Assembly: GCA_050952935.1 (NCBI GenBank)
Contig: JBMNLS010000002.1
Span: 310,001 to 374,000, forward strand
Direction of reading: 5' to 3'
Length of the DNA stretch: 64,000 nt
From: UBA6115 sp050952935
GTDB lineage: Bacteria > Bacillota > Clostridia > Christensenellales > Aristaeellaceae
Position numbers and translations under genes: made by a program. The notes below the pieces were generated by a model. The model was not told the DNA's origin, made no database searches, and saw only the letters and a list, made by a program, of their open reading frames with translations. Positions 17,921 through 25,170 of the stretch are shown here, in pieces; position 1 is the first letter of the stretch, and every line of letters begins with the position of its first letter.

Positions 17921-18172
17921 GCTAAATGCACAAAAGGAACTCAATCCGGTGTAAAGCCAATCAAGAAAATTACTAAACCACAACGCCATAATACAAAAAA
18001 ACGTGAGGATTGCTGCGTGTCCACCCTCTTGATTTTTTTCAATTTCTTTTTGCAATCTGAGTTATGATTTTGAAAAACAAATTGACAAGATGGACAAAAA
18101 CAATCGTTATCTGCCTATTTTCAAAGACTTTTCAGAGACTTTTCAGAACCAACCGATGCAATAGATTGTTTC
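17921..18172. other. AT-rich intergenic region with an 11-bp direct repeat
   Basis: Composition falls sharply from the GC-rich anti-sigma gene to an AT-rich stretch that continues into the GGDEF gene. The only internal structure seen is the tandem AGACTTTTCAG (two copies, 18125-18146), about 27 bases upstream of the -35 element, so it could be a binding site. No gene is visible. Confidence 0.5.
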
Positions 18173-18201
18173 TTGACCAAATTGATATTATCCGTTAGAA
18201 T
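18173..18201 (+). promoter_or_regulatory. Promoter of the first GGDEF gene
   Basis: TTGACC, 17-base spacer, TAGAAT. The inferred start near 18208 leaves a short leader ahead of AGGAGA (near 18223) and the TTG start at 18242. Confidence 0.65.
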
Positions 18202-18241
18202 CGAACAACGTTTGATACTTTTGTAGGAGAGTGCTCAATAA

Positions 18242-19924
18242 TTGAGTTTATTTCTGGGGAAATTTAATGAAAAAGGCTTTTGGATATTATCCTTTCTTAT
18301 TATATTTTCCTTTCTTACCTTTACTTCCATCTTCAATATGCCGGATATTTACCTTATCGATACAAAAATTCGTTCTTTCTCAGAGGGATGGGCCTGGAAC
18401 GATGGCAAGAGTGATATAAAAATAGATTTGCCCCATCAAATCAATGTAGGAGAAACTGAAACTTTAGTCATAAGAAACACTCTTCCTGATGATTTAAAAC
18501 CCGGAGATACTATAGCTTTTAAGTCCTATGTGCAGTCAGTGGTTGTAAAAATTGATAACAAGACAGCATATGAAATGGCTAACGGCAAAAATCAGTTTTT
18601 TGGCAGAGATTTTGATTATTTTTGGGTGTTCGTGGATACTGAATCTGAATACAAAGGTAAGGAAATAGAGATTTCTCTCTTTTCTTATAGAGCTCCCTTG
18701 CACGGACATGCTCCTGAAGTTATTATAGGCAACAGAGTCGGGCTGTTGAAATATATTTTCGATCTAAAAGGCGTTTGGAACATTTTATCTTTTATCGTTT
18801 TGATATCAGGAGTTTCCATAATTTTAATATATTTTTTCTCCAGATCTTATAGAAGAGGGAACAAAAGGGGCCTCTATTTAGGCACATGTGTGTCCATTAT
18901 AGGATGTTGGTTATTAGGTGAATCAGGGTTATTGCAGTTTCTAACCAGAAATACATATTTTGTTACTCGGATTACCCTGATTATGCAATTGATTTTCCCC
19001 ATATCCATCAGTCTGTATATAAAAGAAGCCGTTCCTATGAAAAAAAGGCTTTCTGCAGATGTTATAGCAGCTATAGCGATTATAAACACGATTGTCAGCT
19101 TGCTTCTTGAATATTTTGGTATCTTAAGTCTTTTCGATTCCCTTATCGTATCAGTATCAATTATAATACTGATCTGCGTATATTATCTGGTGGTATTTCT
19201 GATTGAGACGATTGTTCACAAGAATAGAAGAGCCCAAAAAGAATTTCTGGCTTTAACTATCTTTTTCGTTTCTGCCGTTATTGAGACAATCTTGTTTTAT
19301 GCAAAAGGTCAAAAGGAAACGACTAATCACATGCTTAGGGGCATGATAGTATATATTATCCTAATGATTTTCAATCAAGTTCAAGATTATATAGATAGAG
19401 CAAGGATAAAAAACGAAAGGGAGTTCTATGAAAACATGGCATATACCGATGCGCTCACAGGAGCGAAAAACCGTGCAAGGTATATGAAAGATGTGAATAT
19501 TATTACTGACTTTAGGGGAGCAACTATAATACAGGTCGATATCGACAGGCTGAAATACATAAATGACAATTTCGGTCATGCCTGCGGAGATCAAGCTATC
19601 ATAAATTCTTATCAAATCTTGGCCAAATATTCGGATCAAATCGGCAAAGTTTATCGTATGGGCGGCGATGAGTTTTCCATAATCATTATGAATGCCAGCA
19701 GGGATAAAATAGACAATATGATTGAAAAAATTCAAGAAGAAGTAGGGTTAATAAATGCTGAGTGCGAATATGATTTTTCCCTATCCATAGGAATGGCGGA
19801 ATATGATGCCTCAATGGACGAAGATTTATTTTCCACGTTTGTAAGAGCCGATCATAAGATGTATGATAATAAAAAGAGACTGAGAGGCACCGTGCCGCAG
19901 AAATATCCTGCAAGATATGGCTGA
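18242..19924 (+). CDS. Membrane-bound GGDEF protein (putative diguanylate cyclase)
   Basis: 560 residues. One N-terminal transmembrane helix (~12-32), an extracytoplasmic domain of ~150 residues, a bundle of about seven helices (~180-390), then a GGDEF domain with MGGDEF near residue 474. This resembles 7TM-type sensor cyclases making cyclic di-GMP. No RxxD inhibitory site precedes GGDEF. The start is TTG 18242, backed by AGGAGA and by the lack of any in-frame ATG before the first helix. The gene is markedly AT-rich against its surroundings and lies between an AT-rich spacer and tRNA-Arg, suggesting acquisition. Confidence 0.9.
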   Translation: MSLFLGKFNEKGFWILSFLIIFSFLTFTSIFNMPDIYLIDTKIRSFSEGWAWNDGKSDIKIDLPHQINVGETETLVIRNTLPDDLKPGDTIAFKSYVQSVVVKIDNKTAYEMANGKNQFFGRDFDYFWVFVDTESEYKGKEIEISLFSYRAPLHGHAPEVIIGNRVGLLKYIFDLKGVWNILSFIVLISGVSIILIYFFSRSYRRGNKRGLYLGTCVSIIGCWLLGESGLLQFLTRNTYFVTRITLIMQLIFPISISLYIKEAVPMKKRLSADVIAAIAIINTIVSLLLEYFGILSLFDSLIVSVSIIILICVYYLVVFLIETIVHKNRRAQKEFLALTIFFVSAVIETILFYAKGQKETTNHMLRGMIVYIILMIFNQVQDYIDRARIKNEREFYENMAYTDALTGAKNRARYMKDVNIITDFRGATIIQVDIDRLKYINDNFGHACGDQAIINSYQILAKYSDQIGKVYRMGGDEFSIIIMNASRDKIDNMIEKIQEEVGLINAECEYDFSLSIGMAEYDASMDEDLFSTFVRADHKMYDNKKRLRGTVPQKYPARYG

Positions 19925-20044
19925 TGAGATTTGCACGTCAAAACAAACATTTTTAGTTGAAATGCAGATTGAAAGAGGATTCACCAATATCTTGGCGAAA
20001 TCGCTGACGATGTGAGGAGTTGTGTGATCAGCCCAACAAAATAT

Positions 20045-20073
20045 TTGACAAAAACTATCGCTGGTGATATACT
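20045..20073 (+). promoter_or_regulatory. Promoter of tRNA-Arg
   Basis: TTGACA, 17 bases, TATACT: near-consensus. The inferred start is about 30 bases before the tRNA. Confidence 0.8.
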
Positions 20074-20110
20074 CGCACAGCGTTGAAAACACTAAGTTTT
20101 TGACGCTCAT

Positions 20111-20187
20111 GCGCCCTTAGCTCAGCTGGATAGAGTGCTTGACTACGAATCAAGAGGCCATAGGTTCGAATCCTGTAGGGCGCGCCA
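20111..20187 (+). tRNA. tRNA-Arg (anticodon ACG)
   Basis: 77 bases with encoded CCA. Acceptor GCGCCCT pairs with AGGGCGC; anticodon stem CTTGA/TCAAG closes the loop CTACGAA with anticodon ACG; the T-loop TTCGAAT is canonical. It reads arginine CGU (and CGC/CGA if edited to inosine). It borders the AT-rich GGDEF patch. Confidence 0.97.
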
Positions 20188-20190
20188 CAA

Positions 20191-20230
20191 GAAAACCGTT
20201 GAAATCATAAAGATTCCGGCGGTTTTTTCT
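20191..20230 (+). terminator. Intrinsic terminator after tRNA-Arg
   Basis: AAAACCG pairs with CGGTTTT-type sequence ahead of a T run, directly after the CCA. The long loop makes the hairpin modest. Confidence 0.6.
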
Positions 20231-20274
20231 ATCGACGCTCCAGCTTTCTTGAATGACTGACCATGCTGCCGTGA

Positions 20275-20305
20275 TTGACAGCAAAAGCTCCACATGCTAT
20301 ATAAT
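20275..20305 (+). promoter_or_regulatory. Promoter of the GntR-family gene
   Basis: TTGACA at 20275-20280 and TATATA/TATAAT at 20298-20305 (spacer 17 or 19), about 28 bases before the ATG at 20333. Confidence 0.7.
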
Positions 20306-20332
20306 GCCTGAAGAAATCCATGGTGAAGGGAT

Positions 20333-21085
20333 ATGAGAAGCGAAATGGCACAGGTGAGGAAGAAAATCCCGCTGTCTCAGTTTGATCGGTTAAAAGAAAA
20401 ACTCTATGCTGCCCAGGGTTTGGGCAGCTTGTCAGACAAGCTGTTCCTGATCCTGCGTGACGCTATTCTAACCGATTATCTGGAAAGCGATCATCTTCTG
20501 CCCAATGAGAATCAGCTTTGCCAACACCTGGCCATCGGGCGCACCACCCTGCGGGAAGCCTACAGCAAGCTGGAAGCGATGAACTTGATCACCCGGAAAA
20601 AATCAGGCACCTATCTCAACAACCGTCAGGTGATCAATGCCGCCATGCCCTTCAGGCAGGTGCTTGAGCAGGCGGACATCAGGGAAGTGATGGACTTCCG
20701 TATGATGCTGGAGGGGGAAATCGCCGCCCTGGCCACAGAAAACGCCAGCCGCGAGGACATCAGCCAGCTGGAGGCCCTGGTGGAGAAAATGAAGGAAAAC
20801 TTCACGAATTTAGTGATGTTGAGCGTTTATGACGCCATGTTTCACCGCCAGTTGGTGGCCTGCTCAGGAAATCGCCTGCTGAAGGCGGTGTTTGAAACCG
20901 TCCGGAGCCATTTTGAAGAGGTCATTTACAAAGCTTTTGCCTCGGATGAGACTATCATGCTCAAGGCGGTTTTCTATCATGAGCGCATCATCAGGGAGGT
21001 GAAGGCCCGGGACAGCCAGGCCGCGAAAGCGGCGATGCGCGAACATATTCAGTGTGTGACCGACAGCCTTTTGGGCAAGGGTTGA
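20333..21085 (+). CDS. GntR family transcriptional regulator, FadR/FCD type
   Basis: 250 residues. The N-terminal winged helix (~40-90) contains LLPNENQLCQHLAIGRTTLREAYSKLE-type sequence, and an all-helical FCD ligand domain fills ~110-240. Such regulators usually repress neighbouring catabolic genes and release DNA on binding a sugar acid or related metabolite. A perfect palindrome with core TTGTC-T-GACAA, typical of this family, overlaps the downstream promoter at 21082-21132, so the SAF dehydrogenase and transaldolase genes are its likely targets. The -35 of that promoter overlaps its own stop codon. Confidence 0.92.
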   Translation: MRSEMAQVRKKIPLSQFDRLKEKLYAAQGLGSLSDKLFLILRDAILTDYLESDHLLPNENQLCQHLAIGRTTLREAYSKLEAMNLITRKKSGTYLNNRQVINAAMPFRQVLEQADIREVMDFRMMLEGEIAALATENASREDISQLEALVEKMKENFTNLVMLSVYDAMFHRQLVACSGNRLLKAVFETVRSHFEEVIYKAFASDETIMLKAVFYHERIIREVKARDSQAAKAAMREHIQCVTDSLLGKG

Positions 21086-21110
21086 CAAAAGCATAGAAAG
21101 GCCTTATCAT
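21082..21110 (+). promoter_or_regulatory. Promoter of the SAF-dehydrogenase/transaldolase operon
   Basis: TTGACA (consensus) at 21082-21087, 17-base spacer, TATCAT at 21105-21110. The -35 begins on the last bases of the gntR stop region. Confidence 0.85.
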
Positions 21111-21132
21111 CATGTTGTCTGACAACATGATG
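21108..21132. promoter_or_regulatory. GntR-type operator, perfect 25-bp palindrome
   Basis: CATCATGTTGTC, a central T, then GACAACATGATG: perfect 12-base arms. It starts in the -10 element and covers the expected transcription start, an ideal repression position. The inner TTGTCTGACAA fits FadR/FCD operators. A terminator role is less likely as it lies just after a promoter. Confidence 0.85.
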
Positions 21133-21182
21133 GTTTTTGTTTCTCTGGCGATTTCTTCGTCTATCTGTATGAAGGAGGCAAT

Positions 21183-22520
21183 ATGAACCTATATCACATG
21201 CTTGGAGAGCTTCAGGCGGAGGGCCGGCCCCTGCGGGTAGGCATCATCGGCACGGGCAAGTTTGGCACCATGTATTTGTCCCAGGCGCGCAAGGTGCATG
21301 GCATCCATCTGGTGGGCATTGCGGAGCTGAACCCTCAGCGGGCCTATGACAACCTGAAAACCACCCTGTGGCCGGATGAGCAGGTGAACGCGAAAACCCT
21401 GGAAGAAGCCTTTAACACGGGAAAAACCTGTGTGATTGAAAGCGGGGATGACCTGATCGCTTCCCCCTTTACCCAGATTATTATCGACTGCACCGGGAAC
21501 CCGGAGATGGGCATTCACTACACGCTGCAGTGCTGCCGGCACAAAAAACACATCGTCAACGTGAATGTGGAGGCGGACGCCCTGGCGGGCCCGGTGCTGG
21601 CCAAACGGGCGCGTGAGGCGGGCATTGTTTGCTCCCTGGCCTATGGCGACCAGCCGGCCATGATCTGTGACATGGTGGACTGGGCCCGCACCGCCGGCTT
21701 TGAGGTGGTGTGCGCCGGGAAGGGTACGCGTTTTCAGCCCAGGTACCATCAGTCAACGCCGGACACCATTTGGCAGCATTACGGCATCTCCCCTGAGGAC
21801 GCGAAGCGGGGCGGCATGAACCCCAAGGTGTTCAATTCTTTTTTGGATGGCACCAAGTCAGCCATTGAGATGGCCGCGGTGTCAAACGCCACCGGGCTTT
21901 TGCCCAACGCCGACGGTCTTCTTTTTCCTGCCTGCGGAGCGGATGACCTGCCCCGCCTGCTGAAACCCCGGGCCGATGGCGGGGTGCTGGCGCATTCGGG
22001 GATGGTGGAGGTGGTCGCCAGCGAGGAGCGGGACGGCCGCCCGGTGTTCCGGGATCTGCGTTTTGGCATCTTTGTCACCCTGACAGGGGATTCCCGGTAT
22101 ATGGAGGCCTGCTACCGTGAATACGGCATGGCCACCGATGAGACCGGGAAGTACACCTGCCTTTACCGCCCTTACCATATGATTGGCCTTGAAACCAATA
22201 TTTCCGTGGCTTCGGTGGGCGTCCGGGGGGAGCCCACAGGCTTTCCAAGGGATTTTAACGCCGATGTGGTGAGCGTGGCCAAGTTTGATATTCCCGCCGG
22301 CACCGTGCTGGATGGCGAGGGCGGTTACTATGTCTATGGCAAGGTGATCCCGGCCGGCCTGTCGGTGAAGAATGGCTGCCTGCCGCTGGGCTTTTCCGGC
22401 GGCAAGAAGGTAAAAAGGAATATCAGAGCCGGGGAGATCATCCCTTATCAGGCGGTGGAATATGATGAAAACTGCTTGACCATGCGCATCCGTCGAGAAC
22501 TTGAGACGATGGCCCAGTGA
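21183..22520 (+). CDS. NAD(P)-dependent homoserine-dehydrogenase-like oxidoreductase with SAF domain
   Basis: 445 residues. The N-terminal Rossmann motif is VGIIGTGKFGTMY (~19-31), followed by a catalytic domain like homoserine dehydrogenase relatives, and a C-terminal SAF-type domain (~360-435: FDIPAGTVLDGEGGYYVYGKVIPA). Databases often label this family by the SAF/FlgA resemblance. Substrate unknown: it is not a threonine-pathway enzyme by context, since its partners are a GntR regulator and a transaldolase-like enzyme, pointing to sugar or sugar-acid catabolism. A GGAGG site precedes the ATG. Confidence 0.8.
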   Translation: MNLYHMLGELQAEGRPLRVGIIGTGKFGTMYLSQARKVHGIHLVGIAELNPQRAYDNLKTTLWPDEQVNAKTLEEAFNTGKTCVIESGDDLIASPFTQIIIDCTGNPEMGIHYTLQCCRHKKHIVNVNVEADALAGPVLAKRAREAGIVCSLAYGDQPAMICDMVDWARTAGFEVVCAGKGTRFQPRYHQSTPDTIWQHYGISPEDAKRGGMNPKVFNSFLDGTKSAIEMAAVSNATGLLPNADGLLFPACGADDLPRLLKPRADGGVLAHSGMVEVVASEERDGRPVFRDLRFGIFVTLTGDSRYMEACYREYGMATDETGKYTCLYRPYHMIGLETNISVASVGVRGEPTGFPRDFNADVVSVAKFDIPAGTVLDGEGGYYVYGKVIPAGLSVKNGCLPLGFSGGKKVKRNIRAGEIIPYQAVEYDENCLTMRIRRELETMAQ

Positions 22521-22548
22521 AAATGACTATAAAAGAGGAGGAGATCCA

Positions 22549-23583
22549 ATGAGTTATCTGCAAAGAGTAATCAAAGAGACCAAGACCAGGTTCTGGGTGA
22601 ACAACCCCACCATCGCCGACAGCCAGACATCGCTGGAAAGCGGCGCCTTCGCCTGCACCACCAACCCCGCCTATTGCTCCAAGCTTTATCAGATGGCGCC
22701 TGATTTTATTGGCGGCATCGTGAAGGATGTGGTGGCCAGGAACGACCAGTCCTCCCCCCTGAGCGAACAGGTATATCACCTGGCGGCAGCTGAGATCATG
22801 AAAGTGTTTCTGCCCCTCTATGAAAAAACGGGCGGCAAAGCGGGCTTTGTCACCATCCAGGAGGATCCCCGGCGGGAGCATGAACATGACTATATTGTGG
22901 AGGCTTCCAAGCGCGCCGCCAAGCTCAACAAGAACTTCATGGCCAAAATCCCTGTTACCGCGCCCGGCCTGATCGCCATCAAAGAGATGGTGGCGCTGAA
23001 CATTCCCATCTGCGCCACGGAGATATTCTCCCTTTCCCAGGCGGTGGCGCTGGTGGAGACCTATGAGGAGGCCTGCCGGAAGACGGGCAACCGCCCGGAG
23101 ATATTCATCACCCACATCACGGGCATCATGGATGACTATTTTGGCAGCCTGGCCAAAAGCGAGAAGCTGGACATTTCCCTTGAAGCGCTCAAGCAGGCCG
23201 GCACCATCATCGCCAAAAAAGAATACAAATACCTTGAGGAAGCGGGCTATGCCGGACGCATGCTGGGCGGCGGCGCCAGAGGGCCCCAGCACTTTACGGA
23301 GTTTGTGGGGGGTGACATGCACATCACCATCAACTGGTCAACCGCCGTTGAACTAAACGCCAACAACACCGATCCGGTGGACGCCATTGACAACGAGGCG
23401 GATCCGGCGGTGGTGAAGGCGCTGATGGAAAAACTGCCCAACTTCAAGCGCTCCTACGATGAGGACGGCATGAAGCCCGAGGAGTTTGAAGATTATGGCC
23501 CCACCATGCTTTTCCGCACCCAGTTTTTGAACGGCTATTCCCGTTTGATTGACGCCATTGAGCTGGCAAAAAAGCAATGCTGA
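22549..23583 (+). CDS. Transaldolase family protein
   Basis: 344-residue class I aldolase fold. NNPTIADSQTSLESGAFACTTNPAY at the N-terminus is the transaldolase-type opening with the catalytic-region Asp/Thr-Asn-Pro, and MAKIPVTAPGLIAI supplies the Schiff-base lysine (~K134). It is longer than the short TalC/FSA group. It probably performs an aldol cleavage or transfer in the pathway with the upstream dehydrogenase. Start at 22549, with AGGAGGAG upstream; the frame extends to 22501 but that start overlaps the previous gene. No kinase or transporter accompanies it here. Confidence 0.85.
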   Translation: MSYLQRVIKETKTRFWVNNPTIADSQTSLESGAFACTTNPAYCSKLYQMAPDFIGGIVKDVVARNDQSSPLSEQVYHLAAAEIMKVFLPLYEKTGGKAGFVTIQEDPRREHEHDYIVEASKRAAKLNKNFMAKIPVTAPGLIAIKEMVALNIPICATEIFSLSQAVALVETYEEACRKTGNRPEIFITHITGIMDDYFGSLAKSEKLDISLEALKQAGTIIAKKEYKYLEEAGYAGRMLGGGARGPQHFTEFVGGDMHITINWSTAVELNANNTDPVDAIDNEADPAVVKALMEKLPNFKRSYDEDGMKPEEFEDYGPTMLFRTQFLNGYSRLIDAIELAKKQC

Positions 23584-23601
23584 TGTAAAACTATATCAAA
23601 G

Positions 23602-23641
23602 AAAACCGGCCTGACAGGATTTCTCCTGTCAGGCCGGTTTT
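23602..23641. terminator. Bidirectional intrinsic terminator
   Basis: AAAACCGGCCTGACAGGA pairs perfectly with TCCTGTCAGGCCGGTTTT around a 4-base loop. It separates the transaldolase gene (+) from the convergent DUF2202-like gene (-). Confidence 0.92.
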
Positions 23642-23650
23642 GATGTTGCG

Positions 23651-24262
23651 TCAGCGCCAGTTGCCCCGATTGCCCCGATTGCCCCGGTTACCCTGGTTGC
23701 CTTGGTTACCCTGGTTGCCTTGGTTGCCCCGATTGCCGGGGGTCTGGGTGCTGTTATCCCAGCGGCTGTTGCGGCCCTGGCCGGGCTGGGCGGCGCGGCC
23801 AGCCACCCGGGTGAAGGCGGCTAAATGGTTTTCGGAGGCGGAGCTCAGGCGCAGGAAGACCGCCGCCACATCTTCGGGCAGGTTGCCCTGGGCCAGGAAG
23901 GCCTGGTACATGGCGATGTTCTCCTCCTCGGCCACGATGCCCATCTGCAGGGCTTCTTCAAAGGTGGCGGGCGCGGCGACCTGCGCGGGAGCGGGCTTGG
24001 TGACGCCGTATTTTTCCATCAGGGGCGCCAGCAGGGCCTGGTGGGTCTGCTCCGCCTTCACGATGGCGGAGAAGGGGCGTTGCTGCGCGCCAAAGGCGTT
24101 GAGGATGGCCTGATAGACGGCTTCTGCATTCATCTCGTCCTGGATGGCCCAGGCGATCATTTCTTCCACATTGTAGGTTTTGGCGGTGGTGTTCTCAGCC
24201 AGGGCGGAGGTCAGGCCAAGGGCCAGCAGGGCGGCCAGCATCAGGGCAAATAATTTCTTCAT
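23651..24262 (-). CDS. Secreted DUF2202-like ferritin-type protein with Gly-Asn repeat tail
   Basis: 203 residues. Signal peptide at 1-22 (MKKLFALMLAALLALG, cleaved after ALA), then a helical ferritin-like DUF2202-type domain (~30-165) with paired acidic motifs DEMNAEAVY and EEENIAMY that could hold metal. The tail (~170-203) is repeats of Gly-Asn-Gln/Arg encoded by 9-bp units. Start at 24262 by AAGGAGA. The family's role is not established; redox or metal handling outside the cell is inference. Confidence 0.8.
   Translation of the reverse strand: MKKLFALMLAALLALGLTSALAENTTAKTYNVEEMIAWAIQDEMNAEAVYQAILNAFGAQQRPFSAIVKAEQTHQALLAPLMEKYGVTKPAPAQVAAPATFEEALQMGIVAEEENIAMYQAFLAQGNLPEDVAAVFLRLSSASENHLAAFTRVAGRAAQPGQGRNSRWDNSTQTPGNRGNQGNQGNQGNQGNRGNRGNRGNWR
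23661..23732. repeat. Eight 9-bp tandem repeats inside the DUF2202-like gene
   Basis: Units of the TTGCCCCGA/TTGCCTTGG/TTACCCTGG type run head to tail, encoding Gly-Asn-(Gln/Arg) triplets. Likely to vary in number by slippage. Confidence 0.9.
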
Positions 24263-24380
24263 GGGGATTCTCCTTGGTTTTAAATGTCGGCGGGTTATCG
24301 CCGCAGGGTCATTATCACCGGGAATTGTGGCAAAATTGTGTTTTTCTTCCCACAAAAGCGGCACATTTTTTCGTTTGGTA

Positions 24381-25010
24381 TTATCTGATGAAGTTGGTGC
24401 GGGCGCCGTATTCGTTCTGTGGCTTTTCCAAGCCGTTATCCCGGGCTGATTTGAGGGATTTCATCACATGGATAAGGTTGCGGGTCATGTTTTGGATGGT
24501 TTGCATCCCTTCCGCGTCCTGGAGCACTTCCTCCGGCCGGGCGCCGTGGAGCATGGCCCAGTAGGAGCCGGACACCAGGGGCATCTCGTTATACAGGAAG
24601 TATTGGTTGAGCACCTGCAGGGCCAGGCTGGCGCCGCCGCGCCTTGCGATGGCAAAGGAGCAGCCGGGCTTGCCCCTGAGCACATTACCCGCGGCGTAGT
24701 ACACCCGGTTGAGCGCTGAGAGCAGCGCCCCTGAGGGATGGGAATAATACACCGGCGTGCCAAAGACAAAGCCGTCCGCCTCCTGACACTTGGCGATGAG
24801 GTCATTGATGTAGTCATCCTTGAACACGCAGGCGTTGTCCTTGTTTTTCTTGCAGGTGCCGCAGCCTGTGCAGTCCCGGATGGGGCCATTTCCTACCCAG
24901 AAAACCTCAGTTTCCAGGCCCTGCGCCTGAAGAATGCCCACCATCTCGCCGATCACAGCGCTTGTGTTGCCGTTTTTCCGGGTGCTGCCGTTTATTAATA
25001 GAACCTTCAT
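24381..25010 (-). CDS. Flavodoxin-family / NADPH-dependent FMN reductase
   Basis: 209 residues. LLINGSTRKNGNTSA is the FMN phosphate loop, GTPVYYSHPSG the second FMN loop, and CTGCGTCKKNKDNACV a Cys-rich segment (C-x2-C-x2-C type) seen in iron-sulfur flavoprotein relatives. Probably moves electrons to an unidentified acceptor. A promoter-like TTGACC-N17-TAGGAT lies upstream. Its stop codon is directly followed by 13 bases identical to the end of the palindromic element at 54475-54632. Confidence 0.88.
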   Translation of the reverse strand: MKVLLINGSTRKNGNTSAVIGEMVGILQAQGLETEVFWVGNGPIRDCTGCGTCKKNKDNACVFKDDYINDLIAKCQEADGFVFGTPVYYSHPSGALLSALNRVYYAAGNVLRGKPGCSFAIARRGGASLALQVLNQYFLYNEMPLVSGSYWAMLHGARPEEVLQDAEGMQTIQNMTRNLIHVMKSLKSARDNGLEKPQNEYGARTNFIR

Positions 25011-25039
25011 ATCGATACCTCCTGTGTGTCACTATATTC

Positions 25040-25068
25040 ATCCTACCCCGCCTATATCCCGCGGTCAA
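25040..25068 (-). promoter_or_regulatory. Candidate promoter of the flavodoxin-like gene
   Basis: Minus strand TTGACC (25063-25068), 17-base spacer, TAGGAT (25040-25045), 30 bases before the ATG. Confidence 0.5.
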
Positions 25069-25126
25069 GCCGGCGGGGAGGAGGTTCAGAGAATTGTTTT
25101 TTGACGCTCCTCCGGCTTGCGCCATG

Positions 25127-25135
25127 TGATATACT
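25127..25135 (+). promoter_or_regulatory. Extended -10 upstream of tldD
   Basis: TGATATACT, an extended -10 about 35 bases before the TTG start of tldD. No spaced -35 was found. Confidence 0.5.
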
Positions 25136-25170
25136 AAAATAGTTGCAATAAGCTAAAGGAGGATCATCGC

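Noticed and set aside
19826..20110. 94-codon minus-strand frame before tRNA-Arg
   Set aside because: Overlaps the end of the GGDEF gene and the tRNA promoter, no ribosome site, no recognised domain.
21108..21132. Terminator after gntR
   Set aside because: It lies over the -10 and start of a consensus promoter and has a GntR-type core; an operator fits better, although T-rich bases follow.
23661..23732. CRISPR array
   Set aside because: Units are 9 bp, contiguous, without spacers, and in frame within a protein-coding tail.
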